A stretch of 34,983 nt of DNA from Nitratiruptor tergarcus DSM 16512. GTDB lineage: Bacteria > Campylobacterota > Campylobacteria > Campylobacterales > Nitratiruptoraceae. The stretch spans positions 1 to 34,983 of the forward strand of contig NZ_AP026672.1 of assembly GCF_027946175.1 (NCBI RefSeq), in the 5' to 3' direction. This document shows positions 14,542 through 22,721 of the stretch, one piece after another; positions within the stretch are counted from its first letter, which is position 1, and each line of letters starts with the position of its first letter. The notes below the pieces were generated by a model. That model searched no databases. It worked only from the letters and a program-made list of their open reading frames with translations, and was not told the origin of the DNA. A program made the translations under genes and the position numbers.

Positions 14542-15762
14542 TCACCCTTGGATATTGATAGAGAAGATTGGCAAGAGCATGGCGGTAATAATAAAACCTA
14601 TAATGCCTCCAACTATGAGCATCAGTGCTGGCTCGAGCAAGGATAAGAAGATAGCGATTTTATCTCTATTCTCTTCAAGATAGAGCTCAGAGAGGTTCTT
14701 GAGAATTACTGGTACCTGGCTTGTCTCCTCGCCAAGAGCAATCGCCTGGATAAAAGATCTATCTATAATATTGTCATGCTTAATTAAAGCATTGGAAAAT
14801 TTTGAGCCTTCTACCACTTTTTGAGCTGCTTCATCAAAAATCTTTTGAATAACAGAGTTTTTTAGTATTTTTGATGAGAGGCTGATCGCTTGCACAAAGG
14901 GTATACCAGACTGCAAAAGCACAGAGGCCATATAGGAAAATCGTGCAAGTTCTGAGACCTGAATAATTTTTCCAAGAATAGGGAGCTTGAGCATTAATAG
15001 ATCCACCATATATTTAAAGCGGCTGTTGTAGCGTAGCAGCAGTGAAAAGAGGATTGTGATAATGAGCAATCCTATACCAAGCTCCATCCAGTAGGATTTG
15101 AAAAAGTTGCCAAAATCTACAACAAACTGTGTAATTGGAGGAAGCTCTTGCTTCATCTGCACAAAAATAGAGGTAATCTTTGGCACTACATAGCTGATCA
15201 TAAATCCAACCATAAAAATGGAGACAATAATGATGAAGAGAGGATAGGCAAAGGCGCTTTGTATCTGCTTATTAATACGATCTTGTTCTTTTAAGAATGT
15301 AGCAAGCTCGTTAAGCACCTCTTCAAGGGTTCCGCTCTCTTCTGCAACCTTTATAGACTGTTTGTAGAAATTTGGTAAATCAATGATAGATTGGGCTTCC
15401 AAAGCCTGATAAAAACTCTTTCCTTCATCAAGATAGGTGATGACTGAGGAGAGAAAATTGTAGATCTTTTTGTTGCTGGCATACTGGCTTTGTGCTAGGC
15501 GCAAAGCATTTGCTATAGGAATACCTGCTTTAAGGTAGATAGAAAGATCGCGGCTCAGAGTTGCTAGCTCAAGGTTCGATAGAGAAATTTTTCTTTTAAA
15601 AGAAAAATTTCCAAAAAGAGATGGTGAGGTCTCTTTGATGGAAGTAAAAAGGATATTGCGTGATTGCAACCTCGTTTTTGCATCTGCTAAATCTGTAGCC
15701 TCTATAACGCCTTTGACCTGCTTACCACTTTTTTTATCAATACCTTTGTACTTAAAAATCAT
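14542..15762 (-). CDS. gspF: Type II secretion inner-membrane platform protein GspF
   Basis: A 406-aa protein from ATG 15762 (MIFKYKG). It has two GspF/PilC domains, each with the family's helical core. LSRDLSIYLKAGIPIANAL and IKVAEESGTLEEVL mark the first copy, ARFSYMASVLLQSGIPFVQAI and IALGEETSQVP the second. Three hydrophobic segments are visible (about 165-190, 215-240, 375-400). Length is typical of GspF. It lies 8 bp after the minor pseudopilin gene and ends a four-gene minus-strand operon. It should bridge the GspE ATPase to the pseudopilus base. Confidence 0.93.
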   Translation of the reverse strand: MIFKYKGIDKKSGKQVKGVIEATDLADAKTRLQSRNILFTSIKETSPSLFGNFSFKRKISLSNLELATLSRDLSIYLKAGIPIANALRLAQSQYASNKKIYNFLSSVITYLDEGKSFYQALEAQSIIDLPNFYKQSIKVAEESGTLEEVLNELATFLKEQDRINKQIQSAFAYPLFIIIVSIFMVGFMISYVVPKITSIFVQMKQELPPITQFVVDFGNFFKSYWMELGIGLLIITILFSLLLRYNSRFKYMVDLLMLKLPILGKIIQVSELARFSYMASVLLQSGIPFVQAISLSSKILKNSVIQKIFDEAAQKVVEGSKFSNALIKHDNIIDRSFIQAIALGEETSQVPVILKNLSELYLEENRDKIAIFLSLLEPALMLIVGGIIGFIITAMLLPIFSINIQG

Positions 15763-15770
15763 CCTCTGCC

Positions 15771-16316
15771 TTAAAAGTTGTATTGACTTGAATCTGTTGG
15801 GATCCACTCACTTGGATCAAAATATTTTTGTGCTTCACTAATAGAATCAACTACTTTTACTGGCTTCATATAGGCATAAAAGATATAAAATTTATCTTTA
15901 TACTCTACAATGTAACTGGAATTACTACCATTTGAAAAGAGTTCATAGGCAAAGCACACCTCTTGGGGATTACCATTTGCATCAAAAAGTGGAGGAAATT
16001 TTACAGGAGATAAAATACCATGAATATCAAAATCGTATACACTTACCTCTTTATCAAAAAACCCCTCTATCTTGTCTCTTCTTATTCCATCTATAAAAAT
16101 ATAGCACTCTTGACACTTATTGATGCAAGTAATTTTTGCACTTTCATTAAAATCATACTCCTCAAAAAGAGTCTTTATATCTTGCAGACCCAGTGACTTT
16201 GATAGATGCTCTTTGGTGTGAAGCTTTTGAATAAAGACACCATAAAGAATGGAGATAATAAGAATGACAATGAGAAGCTCAAAAAGTGTAAAACTACTTT
16301 TTGAGACAATCTTCAT
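15771..16316 (-). CDS. Minor pseudopilin, probably GspH-like
   Basis: A 181-aa protein with a prepilin N-terminus, SS-FTLFELLIVILIIS, with Glu at position +5. The residue before the cut would be Ser rather than the usual Gly. Beyond the helix (about 9-35) there is a globular domain with four Cys, including CINKCQEC near residues 59-66. By position next to gspG it is most likely GspH, but the globular part is not diagnostic. It overlaps gspG by 23 bp. Confidence 0.7.
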   Translation of the reverse strand: MKIVSKSSFTLFELLIVILIISILYGVFIQKLHTKEHLSKSLGLQDIKTLFEEYDFNESAKITCINKCQECYIFIDGIRRDKIEGFFDKEVSVYDFDIHGILSPVKFPPLFDANGNPQEVCFAYELFSNGSNSSYIVEYKDKFYIFYAYMKPVKVVDSISEAQKYFDPSEWIPTDSSQYNF

Positions 16317-16716
16317 AACTTATATCTTTGTTTTCATCTTTCCCGCCCTCTTTGCCATCTGCTCCAAGGGAAATGAGATTAAAGCCATCTTCTTTTTTGA
16401 CATAGATAAAAGGGTGTCCCCATGGATCTTTTGGTAGCTGGCCGTTAGAGAGGTAGCCTTTAGCAGAGTAGTTAGGGTACTTCTCTGGATCTGGATTTTT
16501 TATAAGTGCTTGGATGCCCTCTTCGGTATCTGGATAGTTTCCATTATCGAGCTTAAACATCTTGAGAGCCTGAGCAACACTCTGCATCTGTACACACACT
16601 AACTTTTGTTTTGCTTCTTCACTTTTTCCAATCAGATTTGGGAGCACAAGTGAAGCCAAAAGGCCAAGAATGATGATAACAATCATAAGTTCCATCAAAG
16701 AGAACGCTTTTTTCAT
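16294..16716 (-). CDS. gspG: Major pseudopilin GspG
   Basis: A 140-aa protein. The prepilin peptide MKKA precedes FSLMELMIVIIILGLLASLV, with Glu at +5 and Ala before the cut. The body has the GspG hallmarks NYPDTEEGIQALI, LPKDPWGHPFIYV and LISLGADGKEGGKDENKDI, the last being the calcium-binding loop region of GspG. Length is standard. It forms the main shaft of the pseudopilus. No prepilin peptidase is on the plasmid, so processing must use a host enzyme. Confidence 0.95.
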   Translation of the reverse strand: MKKAFSLMELMIVIIILGLLASLVLPNLIGKSEEAKQKLVCVQMQSVAQALKMFKLDNGNYPDTEEGIQALIKNPDPEKYPNYSAKGYLSNGQLPKDPWGHPFIYVKKEDGFNLISLGADGKEGGKDENKDISYEDCLKK

Positions 16717-16727
16717 ACTTTTTCCTT

Positions 16728-17324
16728 TTAACGTATACCAGGGAAAGGAGAGCGTTCCTCTGGCATTTTTGTTTGGGTTTGTATATTATCGGGATGATCA
16801 AAATCGATATCTACACGAAACTGGCTTCCTTGTTCTAAAGAAGCAGCTTCGGAGAGAAAAGATGCATCTAAAGTTTTAGACTCTTTTGTTTCGAGATGAG
16901 TAATGCGTAACTTCACATCAGGTTTATCAAGCACAACTTTTGGCACACGCATAACAAACTCTTTTCCACTCACTTTTCCCTCTATATAGGTATAACTGCT
17001 TGGATCTTTTTCCAATTTGATATTTCTATCTTCTGGGTTTTCATCAACAACTTGAATGAGATAGGTGTGGTAATGATCTATGGTGGCAGCTTTAATAGAA
17101 GGGTCTATCTTTCTTTGGGGCTTCGCTTTTTTTTTCTCTTTTTTGATAGAAGAGCTACTCTTTGTTTGCTTTTTTATGGTGATATCTTCTTCAACGGAAT
17201 TGGTAGATGTTTGCTTCATTGATGTCAAAGGAGATGTATCGTTCTTTGGTGAATAGAGAAAAATCCCCAGTCCTAAAATAAGGACAGCTGCACCAATACC
17301 CAGGATAACAATATTTTTACTCAT
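16728..17324 (-). CDS. Inner-membrane-anchored periplasmic protein with PFPGIR tail, first gene of the gspG operon
   Basis: A 198-aa protein with one membrane helix (about 5-24), a Ser/Lys-rich linker and a folded domain sharing DENPEDRNIKLE, EGKVSGKEFVMRVPK and KPDVKLRI with the 11973-12587 protein. The C-terminus SPFPGIR varies the tail motif by one extra Arg. It lies 11 bp before gspG and heads that operon, so it is probably a dedicated part of this secretion system. It does not match GspA, B, H or S in any way I can see. Confidence 0.6.
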   Translation of the reverse strand: MSKNIVILGIGAAVLILGLGIFLYSPKNDTSPLTSMKQTSTNSVEEDITIKKQTKSSSSIKKEKKKAKPQRKIDPSIKAATIDHYHTYLIQVVDENPEDRNIKLEKDPSSYTYIEGKVSGKEFVMRVPKVVLDKPDVKLRITHLETKESKTLDASFLSEAASLEQGSQFRVDIDFDHPDNIQTQTKMPEERSPFPGIR

Positions 17325-17338
17325 TACCTAATCTTTAG

Positions 17339-17358
17339 TATAATTTTGCGAAATTATA
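17339..17358. promoter_or_regulatory. Overlapping divergent promoters between the two gsp operons
   Basis: On the plus strand TATAAT lies at 17339-17344, toward gspK. On the minus strand TATAAT lies at 17358-17353, toward the anchored protein and gspG. The two -10 boxes are 9 bp apart, so the operons must share control and may compete for polymerase. Confidence 0.55.
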
Positions 17359-17374
17359 ACTTAAAAGCATTAAC

Positions 17375-18271
17375 TTGAAAAAATCTATCGTTTTACTCAT
17401 TACACTCGCTCTTATCGTTGCTATCTCCTCTCTTATCTACATAGGGTTCGAACTTGTAGACAAAAGTGCAAAAACAGTAGAAGGGAAGCATAATTTTCTC
17501 CAAAGCGTCTCTATGATCAACGATATCAAAAAAATCCTTGAACAAAACAAAAAAGATATTAATAGCACAGATGGTCTTGATCTACTCTTTTCTATGCCTA
17601 TCGATCTTAAGGCTGAAAATATAACAGTACATGTAGAGTTCTCTTCTGCAGCCACCGGCATAAACCCCAATAACTTTGTAAAAACCGTTAATAAAAAACA
17701 GCTTATCAATTCCCACTATATACTTTTATTCGATAGAATTTTGCAAAATGCAAATGTGCTCAACAAAGAGCTCTTTTTAGCGATGATTGAAGATACACTT
17801 GATAAAGATTTGGAAGAGCGATTTCCAGGAAGTGAGATAGCTCTCTATGACAGAAGATTTGCTCAAGGAAGTATTGAAAATTTTCAAAAGTTTCAAAAAA
17901 TCATAGAACACTATATAACATTGACACAAGATGGTAATATCAATAAAATCCCATGGGTAAAAATCTTAGGGTTTTTTAGTAAAAAAATAGATTTTAACTA
18001 TATCAATCCTATACTTTTACACTATATGCTTCCTTTCCTAGACAAGGAAGCATTGCAAAAACTTACAACAGACAAAGAAGGGGTATTTACAAAAATGAAA
18101 GAGCTGCATCTTTCAAAAGAGGATAAAGAGGAATTGAAAAAATATGATATTGCTTTTTATGTTCCTGTTATCAAAGTAGATCTTGAAATTGAAGAGAGAA
18201 GCAACAAAAGTTTTGCTCATTTCATTTATGACTTAACAACAGCAAAGGTGAAAGATATTGCAATTAGATAA
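17375..18271 (+). CDS. gspK: GspK-like minor pseudopilin
   Basis: A 298-aa protein starting at TTG 17375. It has an N-terminal hydrophobic helix (about 4-25) and then a soluble domain. GINPNNF (after SAAT), a helical LFLAMIEDTLD, and ERFPGSEIALYDRRFAQGSIENFQKF recall the GspK pattern of IN-N, a D-D pair and NG-L-S-DEL. The typical conserved prepilin cleavage motif is weak, as is common in GspK. Identity is supported by its place directly before gspL, as in canonical gsp operons. It should cap the pseudopilus tip with GspI and GspJ. Confidence 0.72.
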   Translation: MKKSIVLLITLALIVAISSLIYIGFELVDKSAKTVEGKHNFLQSVSMINDIKKILEQNKKDINSTDGLDLLFSMPIDLKAENITVHVEFSSAATGINPNNFVKTVNKKQLINSHYILLFDRILQNANVLNKELFLAMIEDTLDKDLEERFPGSEIALYDRRFAQGSIENFQKFQKIIEHYITLTQDGNINKIPWVKILGFFSKKIDFNYINPILLHYMLPFLDKEALQKLTTDKEGVFTKMKELHLSKEDKEELKKYDIAFYVPVIKVDLEIEERSNKSFAHFIYDLTTAKVKDIAIR

Positions 18272-19169
18272 CATCTTTTTTCTCGATAAAGACACAAAAA
18301 ACCTTCCCATTGCGAAAAAAGCAATTTTAATACTCTCTCCAGCCTTTTATTGGTTCCACAAAGAGAAACTTGATATCTCTTTATCTCAAGCAAAAAAAAT
18401 AGTACCATCAATCTTTGAAGGAATCATTCCTTCTGGTGAATATAGCTATTGGGTACAAAAAGTGGAAGATGAGTATTGGTTTTTTGCTTACAGCGATCAA
18501 GCAGTTCTCAATAAACTCTCTTCGCTCAATATCAAACCATCACAAATAGCAAAGATTTATCCAGCACAGCTCCTCTTTTATAACCTAAAAAATCCTGTGC
18601 AAATAGAGGATAAAGTTATTGTACAAGAAGAGGGATCTGTAATTGTATTACCCAGAAATATTTTTCAAAACGATACCACTCCTTTGGATGCAGTTTCTTT
18701 AGAGCTACCAAAGAGGTCTTTGCCTTTAAAAGCTTATGGAAGCTCATGGCTCTCTGAAGAATTTATTTATAAAGCTGTTATTGTCCTTTTCATTTTCATT
18801 TTAGCCTATACCGTTCAAGTGTTTGTTTTCAAAAAAGATTTAGCAAAGCTCTACTCCCTTGAGAATCAAATAATAGCAACCTATCACCTTCCTCAAACAT
18901 CTTTTCAGATAAAAAACATTCTTTCGTCTTTAGAGAAAGTACAAAAAGAGCAACTAAGCACCAGAAAAGAAATTGACTATATTCTACGCACTCCTTTGAA
19001 GAAAAATGAATATTTCATAAAATTCGATCTTTCAAAAAATATTCTTTTTGAAATTATGCTCTCAAATGCGAAGAGAGCACAAGAACTTAAAAACTACTTT
19101 ACAAAAGGGTTGAGAGTAAAGGATATGACACTCGATGGCAAAAAATTTATTGTAAAGTGTAGCAGATGA
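18258..19169 (+). CDS. gspL: GspL-like inner-membrane protein
   Basis: A 303-aa protein from TTG 18258, overlapping gspK by 14 bp. The N-terminal cytoplasmic region (about 1-165) would bind GspE. One membrane segment (about 170-192, YKAVIVLFIFILAYTVQVFVF) leads to a periplasmic coiled coil and a small ferredoxin-like domain. Sequence identity to known GspL is low, and the call rests on topology and gene order K-L-M-N-C-D-E. Confidence 0.68.
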   Translation: MQLDNIFFLDKDTKNLPIAKKAILILSPAFYWFHKEKLDISLSQAKKIVPSIFEGIIPSGEYSYWVQKVEDEYWFFAYSDQAVLNKLSSLNIKPSQIAKIYPAQLLFYNLKNPVQIEDKVIVQEEGSVIVLPRNIFQNDTTPLDAVSLELPKRSLPLKAYGSSWLSEEFIYKAVIVLFIFILAYTVQVFVFKKDLAKLYSLENQIIATYHLPQTSFQIKNILSSLEKVQKEQLSTRKEIDYILRTPLKKNEYFIKFDLSKNILFEIMLSNAKRAQELKNYFTKGLRVKDMTLDGKKFIVKCSR

Positions 19170-19573
19170 ATAGAATAAATCCATTCTATATACTTCTCTT
19201 TTTGCTTATTGTTTTTGGGATTACTTTGCTACAAAATTTTAAACTCAAAAAAGAGCTCTCCATACAAAATCAAAAAGTAGAAGAGATGAAAAAAGTAGCT
19301 ATAAAGATGAACACTCTTAAAAACTACTGGGGTGATAAGAAAAAACAAAAAAGCAGAGTCTTAGCGCTTCTCAAAGAACCATTTGTGGCAAAGTTTTTAA
19401 AAGATGCTCATAAAAATGTGGATCGTTACAAAGTATTTTTAGAAAATGTAGATGCTAAGAGTGCAGATCTTATCTTCAATAAAATACTCAATGAGTTTAT
19501 CAAAGTAAACAGCATACAAATAAAAAGAAAAAATCAAAAGAGTATAAATATACAGATGGAGTTTAAACTTTGA
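19166..19573 (+). CDS. gspM: GspM-like inner-membrane protein
   Basis: A 135-aa protein with one N-terminal membrane helix (about 7-22), a coiled coil (LKKELSIQNQKVEEMKKVAI) and a small C-terminal alpha/beta domain. This is the GspM layout, and it overlaps gspL by 4 bp. It should pair with GspL at the platform. The call rests on topology and position. Confidence 0.65.
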   Translation: MNRINPFYILLFLLIVFGITLLQNFKLKKELSIQNQKVEEMKKVAIKMNTLKNYWGDKKKQKSRVLALLKEPFVAKFLKDAHKNVDRYKVFLENVDAKSADLIFNKILNEFIKVNSIQIKRKNQKSINIQMEFKL

Positions 19574-20088
19574 AAAAATTGCTCAAGTGGATTGCGTACT
19601 TGCTACTTTTTGTACTCTTTTTTATCATTTTTACACCAAAAACGAGACTCTATTATGGACTTGAAAAAGCTCTCTATCCTTCACAGATTATCGTATCTGA
19701 TGAAAAAATTCGCGAGACTCCTGTCTCCTTGCATATAGAAAATGGTAAGCTCTTTTTTAAAGATATAGAGATGGGAGAGTTTGAGCACATTGCAATCTAT
19801 CCCGATATCTTTTTTAATCTTCTCAAAATCGAACATTTTCAAAAAAATAGAGAGATATCCTTGCTCCCTAATATTACACTTACTAATCTCACCATCTTCT
19901 ACACCCCTTTTTATCCAATAAAAGCATGGATCAAAGGGAAGAGTTCTTTGGGCAGCATCAAAGGGTATGTCAATCTACGCCAAAGGAGGGTACAGATAGA
20001 TCTTTTTGCTTCCAAATTGCCTGGACAGCTTCAAAGCTTGATGAAAAAAATCAAAGAGGGTCAATACCGGTATGAATATAGCTATTAA
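19570..20088 (+). CDS. gspN: GspN-like protein
   Basis: A 172-aa protein from TTG 19570, overlapping gspM by 4 bp. It has an N-terminal membrane helix (about 5-22) and a periplasmic beta-rich domain with SLHIENGKLFFKDIEMGEFEHIAI, resembling the GspN pattern. It is shorter than the roughly 250 aa of enterobacterial GspN. Its place between gspM and gspC supports the call. Confidence 0.6.
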   Translation: MKKLLKWIAYLLLFVLFFIIFTPKTRLYYGLEKALYPSQIIVSDEKIRETPVSLHIENGKLFFKDIEMGEFEHIAIYPDIFFNLLKIEHFQKNREISLLPNITLTNLTIFYTPFYPIKAWIKGKSSLGSIKGYVNLRQRRVQIDLFASKLPGQLQSLMKKIKEGQYRYEYSY

Positions 20089-20878
20089 TCAATCTCTTTT
20101 TAAATGGATTTTTGGTATCGCTCTTGTTGCACTCTTTGCAAAAATAGTATCACTTGCACTCCTTTTTATACTTCCCCATTTCGGCATCAATCAAGAACCA
20201 AAATATTCTATAAATCTCTATAGAAACTACCATGTTGCCAAAGCTTTTGGTGTAACTTTAAAAAAGAAAAAGAAAAAAGTTATTAAAAAACCTGTATACA
20301 AACTCACAAATGTAAAACTCAAGGCCCTCTACTCTGAAAATGGCAAAGGGATTATCGTAATAGAAGAGAAAGGAAAAATAATCTTTCTTTCTACTGGAGA
20401 GAGCTTTAAAGGATATAAACTTATCAGAATTTATCCGGATAAAGTGGTATTCGAAAAAAATGGAAAACATTATGAACTCAAACCAGAAGAGAAAGGTTTG
20501 CAAGGAAAATATAGCACTACTTTAGAAGAACAGATGCTTTATAATCCTGAAGAAGTAAAATTTGCCGTATTAAAAAGAGATATAGATCGCTACAAAAAAC
20601 ATTTCAATGAAATTTGGAAAAACATCTCCATCAAAGAGCAACTCGATCCTAAAACTAAAAGACTAAAAGGCTTCAAAGTAGTAGATATCAAGAAAAACTC
20701 CATTTTTGCAAAAATAGGATTGCAAAAAGGAGATATAATCATTGGAGCAAACAATAAAACTTTTACTTCCTACTCTGATGTTTTGAGACTCTATAACAAT
20801 ATCGATAAATACAATGCTATCAAGATAACTATCTTGAGAAATAACCAGAAAAAGGATTTAGAATATGAAATATATTAA
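20072..20878 (+). CDS. gspC: GspC with PDZ domain
   Basis: A 268-aa protein. A membrane helix (about 10-35) leads to a Lys-rich linker and a homology region (about 75-150), which contacts the secretin N0 domain in known systems. A PDZ domain fills about 200-268 (KGFKVVDIKKNSIFAKIGLQ, KGDIIIGANNKTF). GspC links the inner-membrane platform to the GspD secretin and contributes to cargo choice. It overlaps gspN and gspD by about 15 bp each. Confidence 0.85.
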   Translation: MNIAINQSLFKWIFGIALVALFAKIVSLALLFILPHFGINQEPKYSINLYRNYHVAKAFGVTLKKKKKKVIKKPVYKLTNVKLKALYSENGKGIIVIEEKGKIIFLSTGESFKGYKLIRIYPDKVVFEKNGKHYELKPEEKGLQGKYSTTLEEQMLYNPEEVKFAVLKRDIDRYKKHFNEIWKNISIKEQLDPKTKRLKGFKVVDIKKNSIFAKIGLQKGDIIIGANNKTFTSYSDVLRLYNNIDKYNAIKITILRNNQKKDLEYEIY

Positions 20879-22721
20879 GATTATACTGGTTGCCATGCTT
20901 CTTTTCTCTTCGTTGGCAGCAAAAGAGAAAAAGACTGTTTTTGTTACTGCAAAAGAGACCGTAAATATAAAATTTAATAATCTCAAAATAGAAGACTTTA
21001 TTAAAATGGTCTCTAAAATTATCCATAAAAACATTCTTCTTACTACACCAGTTCCAGGCAATATTAATTTTGTCTCTTCTGCTCCTGTCTATAAAGACGA
21101 ACTTTTTAATATTCTCATCGATGTACTTGATGCAAGGGGTTTTACTCTTGTAGAGGATGGAAATTATCTGAAAGTCGTAAGAAGCTCTAGAGCTGTTAAA
21201 GAGGGGCTCGATTTTGTTGCAAAAACTCCTGGTGTTATGCGTACCACAATCATTCGCATAAAAAATGCCAACGTAGATATTGTAGCTGCAAAGATTCGTC
21301 AGTTCCTTTCTATTGGAGGAAAAATCATTACACTCAGAGAATCAAACTCTATGGTTATAGCTGACTATCCAAAAAATGTAGAAATTATTAAAAAGATTGC
21401 TAGATTTATAGATCAAGATCCATCTAGTAAGATGAAGATCAAATTTATTGAACTCAAAAATGCAAAGGCAGGTCGTATCATTAATCAAGTTTCGAAAATG
21501 GCCAAAGCTACTATCAATCAAAAAATTCCAACAAATAAAATAGAACTTCTTAGTGATGATGCAACAAATTCAATTATTCTCATCGCAAGTACCGAAAACA
21601 TAGCCAAACTCACACCATATATCCAAAAATTGGATGCAAAAAATACTGCTGCAGAACAACAAATAGCCGTTATTCCTCTCAATAATGCAGAGGCAAAAGA
21701 TCTCGTTACAACGCTTGATAAACTTCTTGCAAAGAAAAAGTATCCCAAAGAGACAGAAAAACCAACAATTAGTGTAGATGAAGAGATGAACTCTTTGATA
21801 GTTTCTGCTAAAGGCGAAGATATTGAAATGATAAAAAAGATGGTAAAAATGCTTGATCGAGAGCGTCCGCAGGTCTATATTGAAGCCAAAATCGTCGAAA
21901 TTAGCGAATCTAGAGCAAAACAGGTAGGTATAAAATATGGTCTTGAAGGAGGAAAAGTTACTTCCAATGCTCTCTATACTGCTGCAATGAATCTTGGAGG
22001 CAGCTCTATTGTTTCTGGAGCCATCAACTCCATACTTAAAATGCCAGATGAAATAACAGAAGGGGTTGCTTTAGGTGCTTTTATCGACTTTTTAAGTAGC
22101 GAAGGAGCAGCAGAAATCCTATCTGAACCATCTTTGCTTTGTGTCAATAATAAGGATTCATCCATTTATGTAGGGAAAGTAGTCTCGGTTTTGACAAGTT
22201 CTGTACAAGGAAATTCTACTACAGACTTAGCAAGAAATACCTATCAAAGACAAGATATTGGTCTGACACTCAAAATAAAGCCGAGAATCTCTTCAGGTAA
22301 TAAAGTAACAATCAAAACTACTCTCATCCAAGAAGATGTTGCTGGAGGACAACCAGGACTTCCAGATACAACAAAAAGACAAATTGAAACTAACGCTATT
22401 GTTCGTAATGGGGAGAGTGTCATCTTAGGTGGCCTGATTAAAGCAAAATATGATGATAAAGAGACAAAAATTCCTCTTTTAGGAGATATTCCTGTTGCTG
22501 GAAATCTCTTTAGAGATAGACAAAAGATTAGAGATAAGGTTAATCTTGTTGTTATTCTTACCCCATTTATTGTCAAAAGCAGTGAAGATATGCAAAAACT
22601 TAAAAAGAGACTTTCCCGTCTCAATGCTCTTGAAGAACAGTATTATAAAATCCTTGTACAAAAATTAAAAGTTAAAGGAGCACAAAAAGGTGTTCGATCT
22701 CAAGCCACTTCACAATATTAA
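20865..22721 (+). CDS. gspD: Type II secretion outer-membrane secretin GspD
   Basis: A 618-aa protein with a signal peptide (about 1-19). The N0 domain (about 30-105) starts VNIKFNNLKIEDFIKMVSK. N1-N3 domains follow (about 125-345) with the repeated pattern of IKNANVDIVAAKIRQFL and LNNAEAKDLVTTLDKLL. The secretin domain runs from VYIEAKIVEISESRAKQVG to the VPLLGDIP-type motif IPLLGDIPVAGNLFR and VNLVVILTPFIV. No S-domain for a pilotin is evident, and no gspS gene is seen. It forms the outer-membrane gate. Confidence 0.95.
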   Translation: MKYIKIILVAMLLFSSLAAKEKKTVFVTAKETVNIKFNNLKIEDFIKMVSKIIHKNILLTTPVPGNINFVSSAPVYKDELFNILIDVLDARGFTLVEDGNYLKVVRSSRAVKEGLDFVAKTPGVMRTTIIRIKNANVDIVAAKIRQFLSIGGKIITLRESNSMVIADYPKNVEIIKKIARFIDQDPSSKMKIKFIELKNAKAGRIINQVSKMAKATINQKIPTNKIELLSDDATNSIILIASTENIAKLTPYIQKLDAKNTAAEQQIAVIPLNNAEAKDLVTTLDKLLAKKKYPKETEKPTISVDEEMNSLIVSAKGEDIEMIKKMVKMLDRERPQVYIEAKIVEISESRAKQVGIKYGLEGGKVTSNALYTAAMNLGGSSIVSGAINSILKMPDEITEGVALGAFIDFLSSEGAAEILSEPSLLCVNNKDSSIYVGKVVSVLTSSVQGNSTTDLARNTYQRQDIGLTLKIKPRISSGNKVTIKTTLIQEDVAGGQPGLPDTTKRQIETNAIVRNGESVILGGLIKAKYDDKETKIPLLGDIPVAGNLFRDRQKIRDKVNLVVILTPFIVKSSEDMQKLKKRLSRLNALEEQYYKILVQKLKVKGAQKGVRSQATSQY

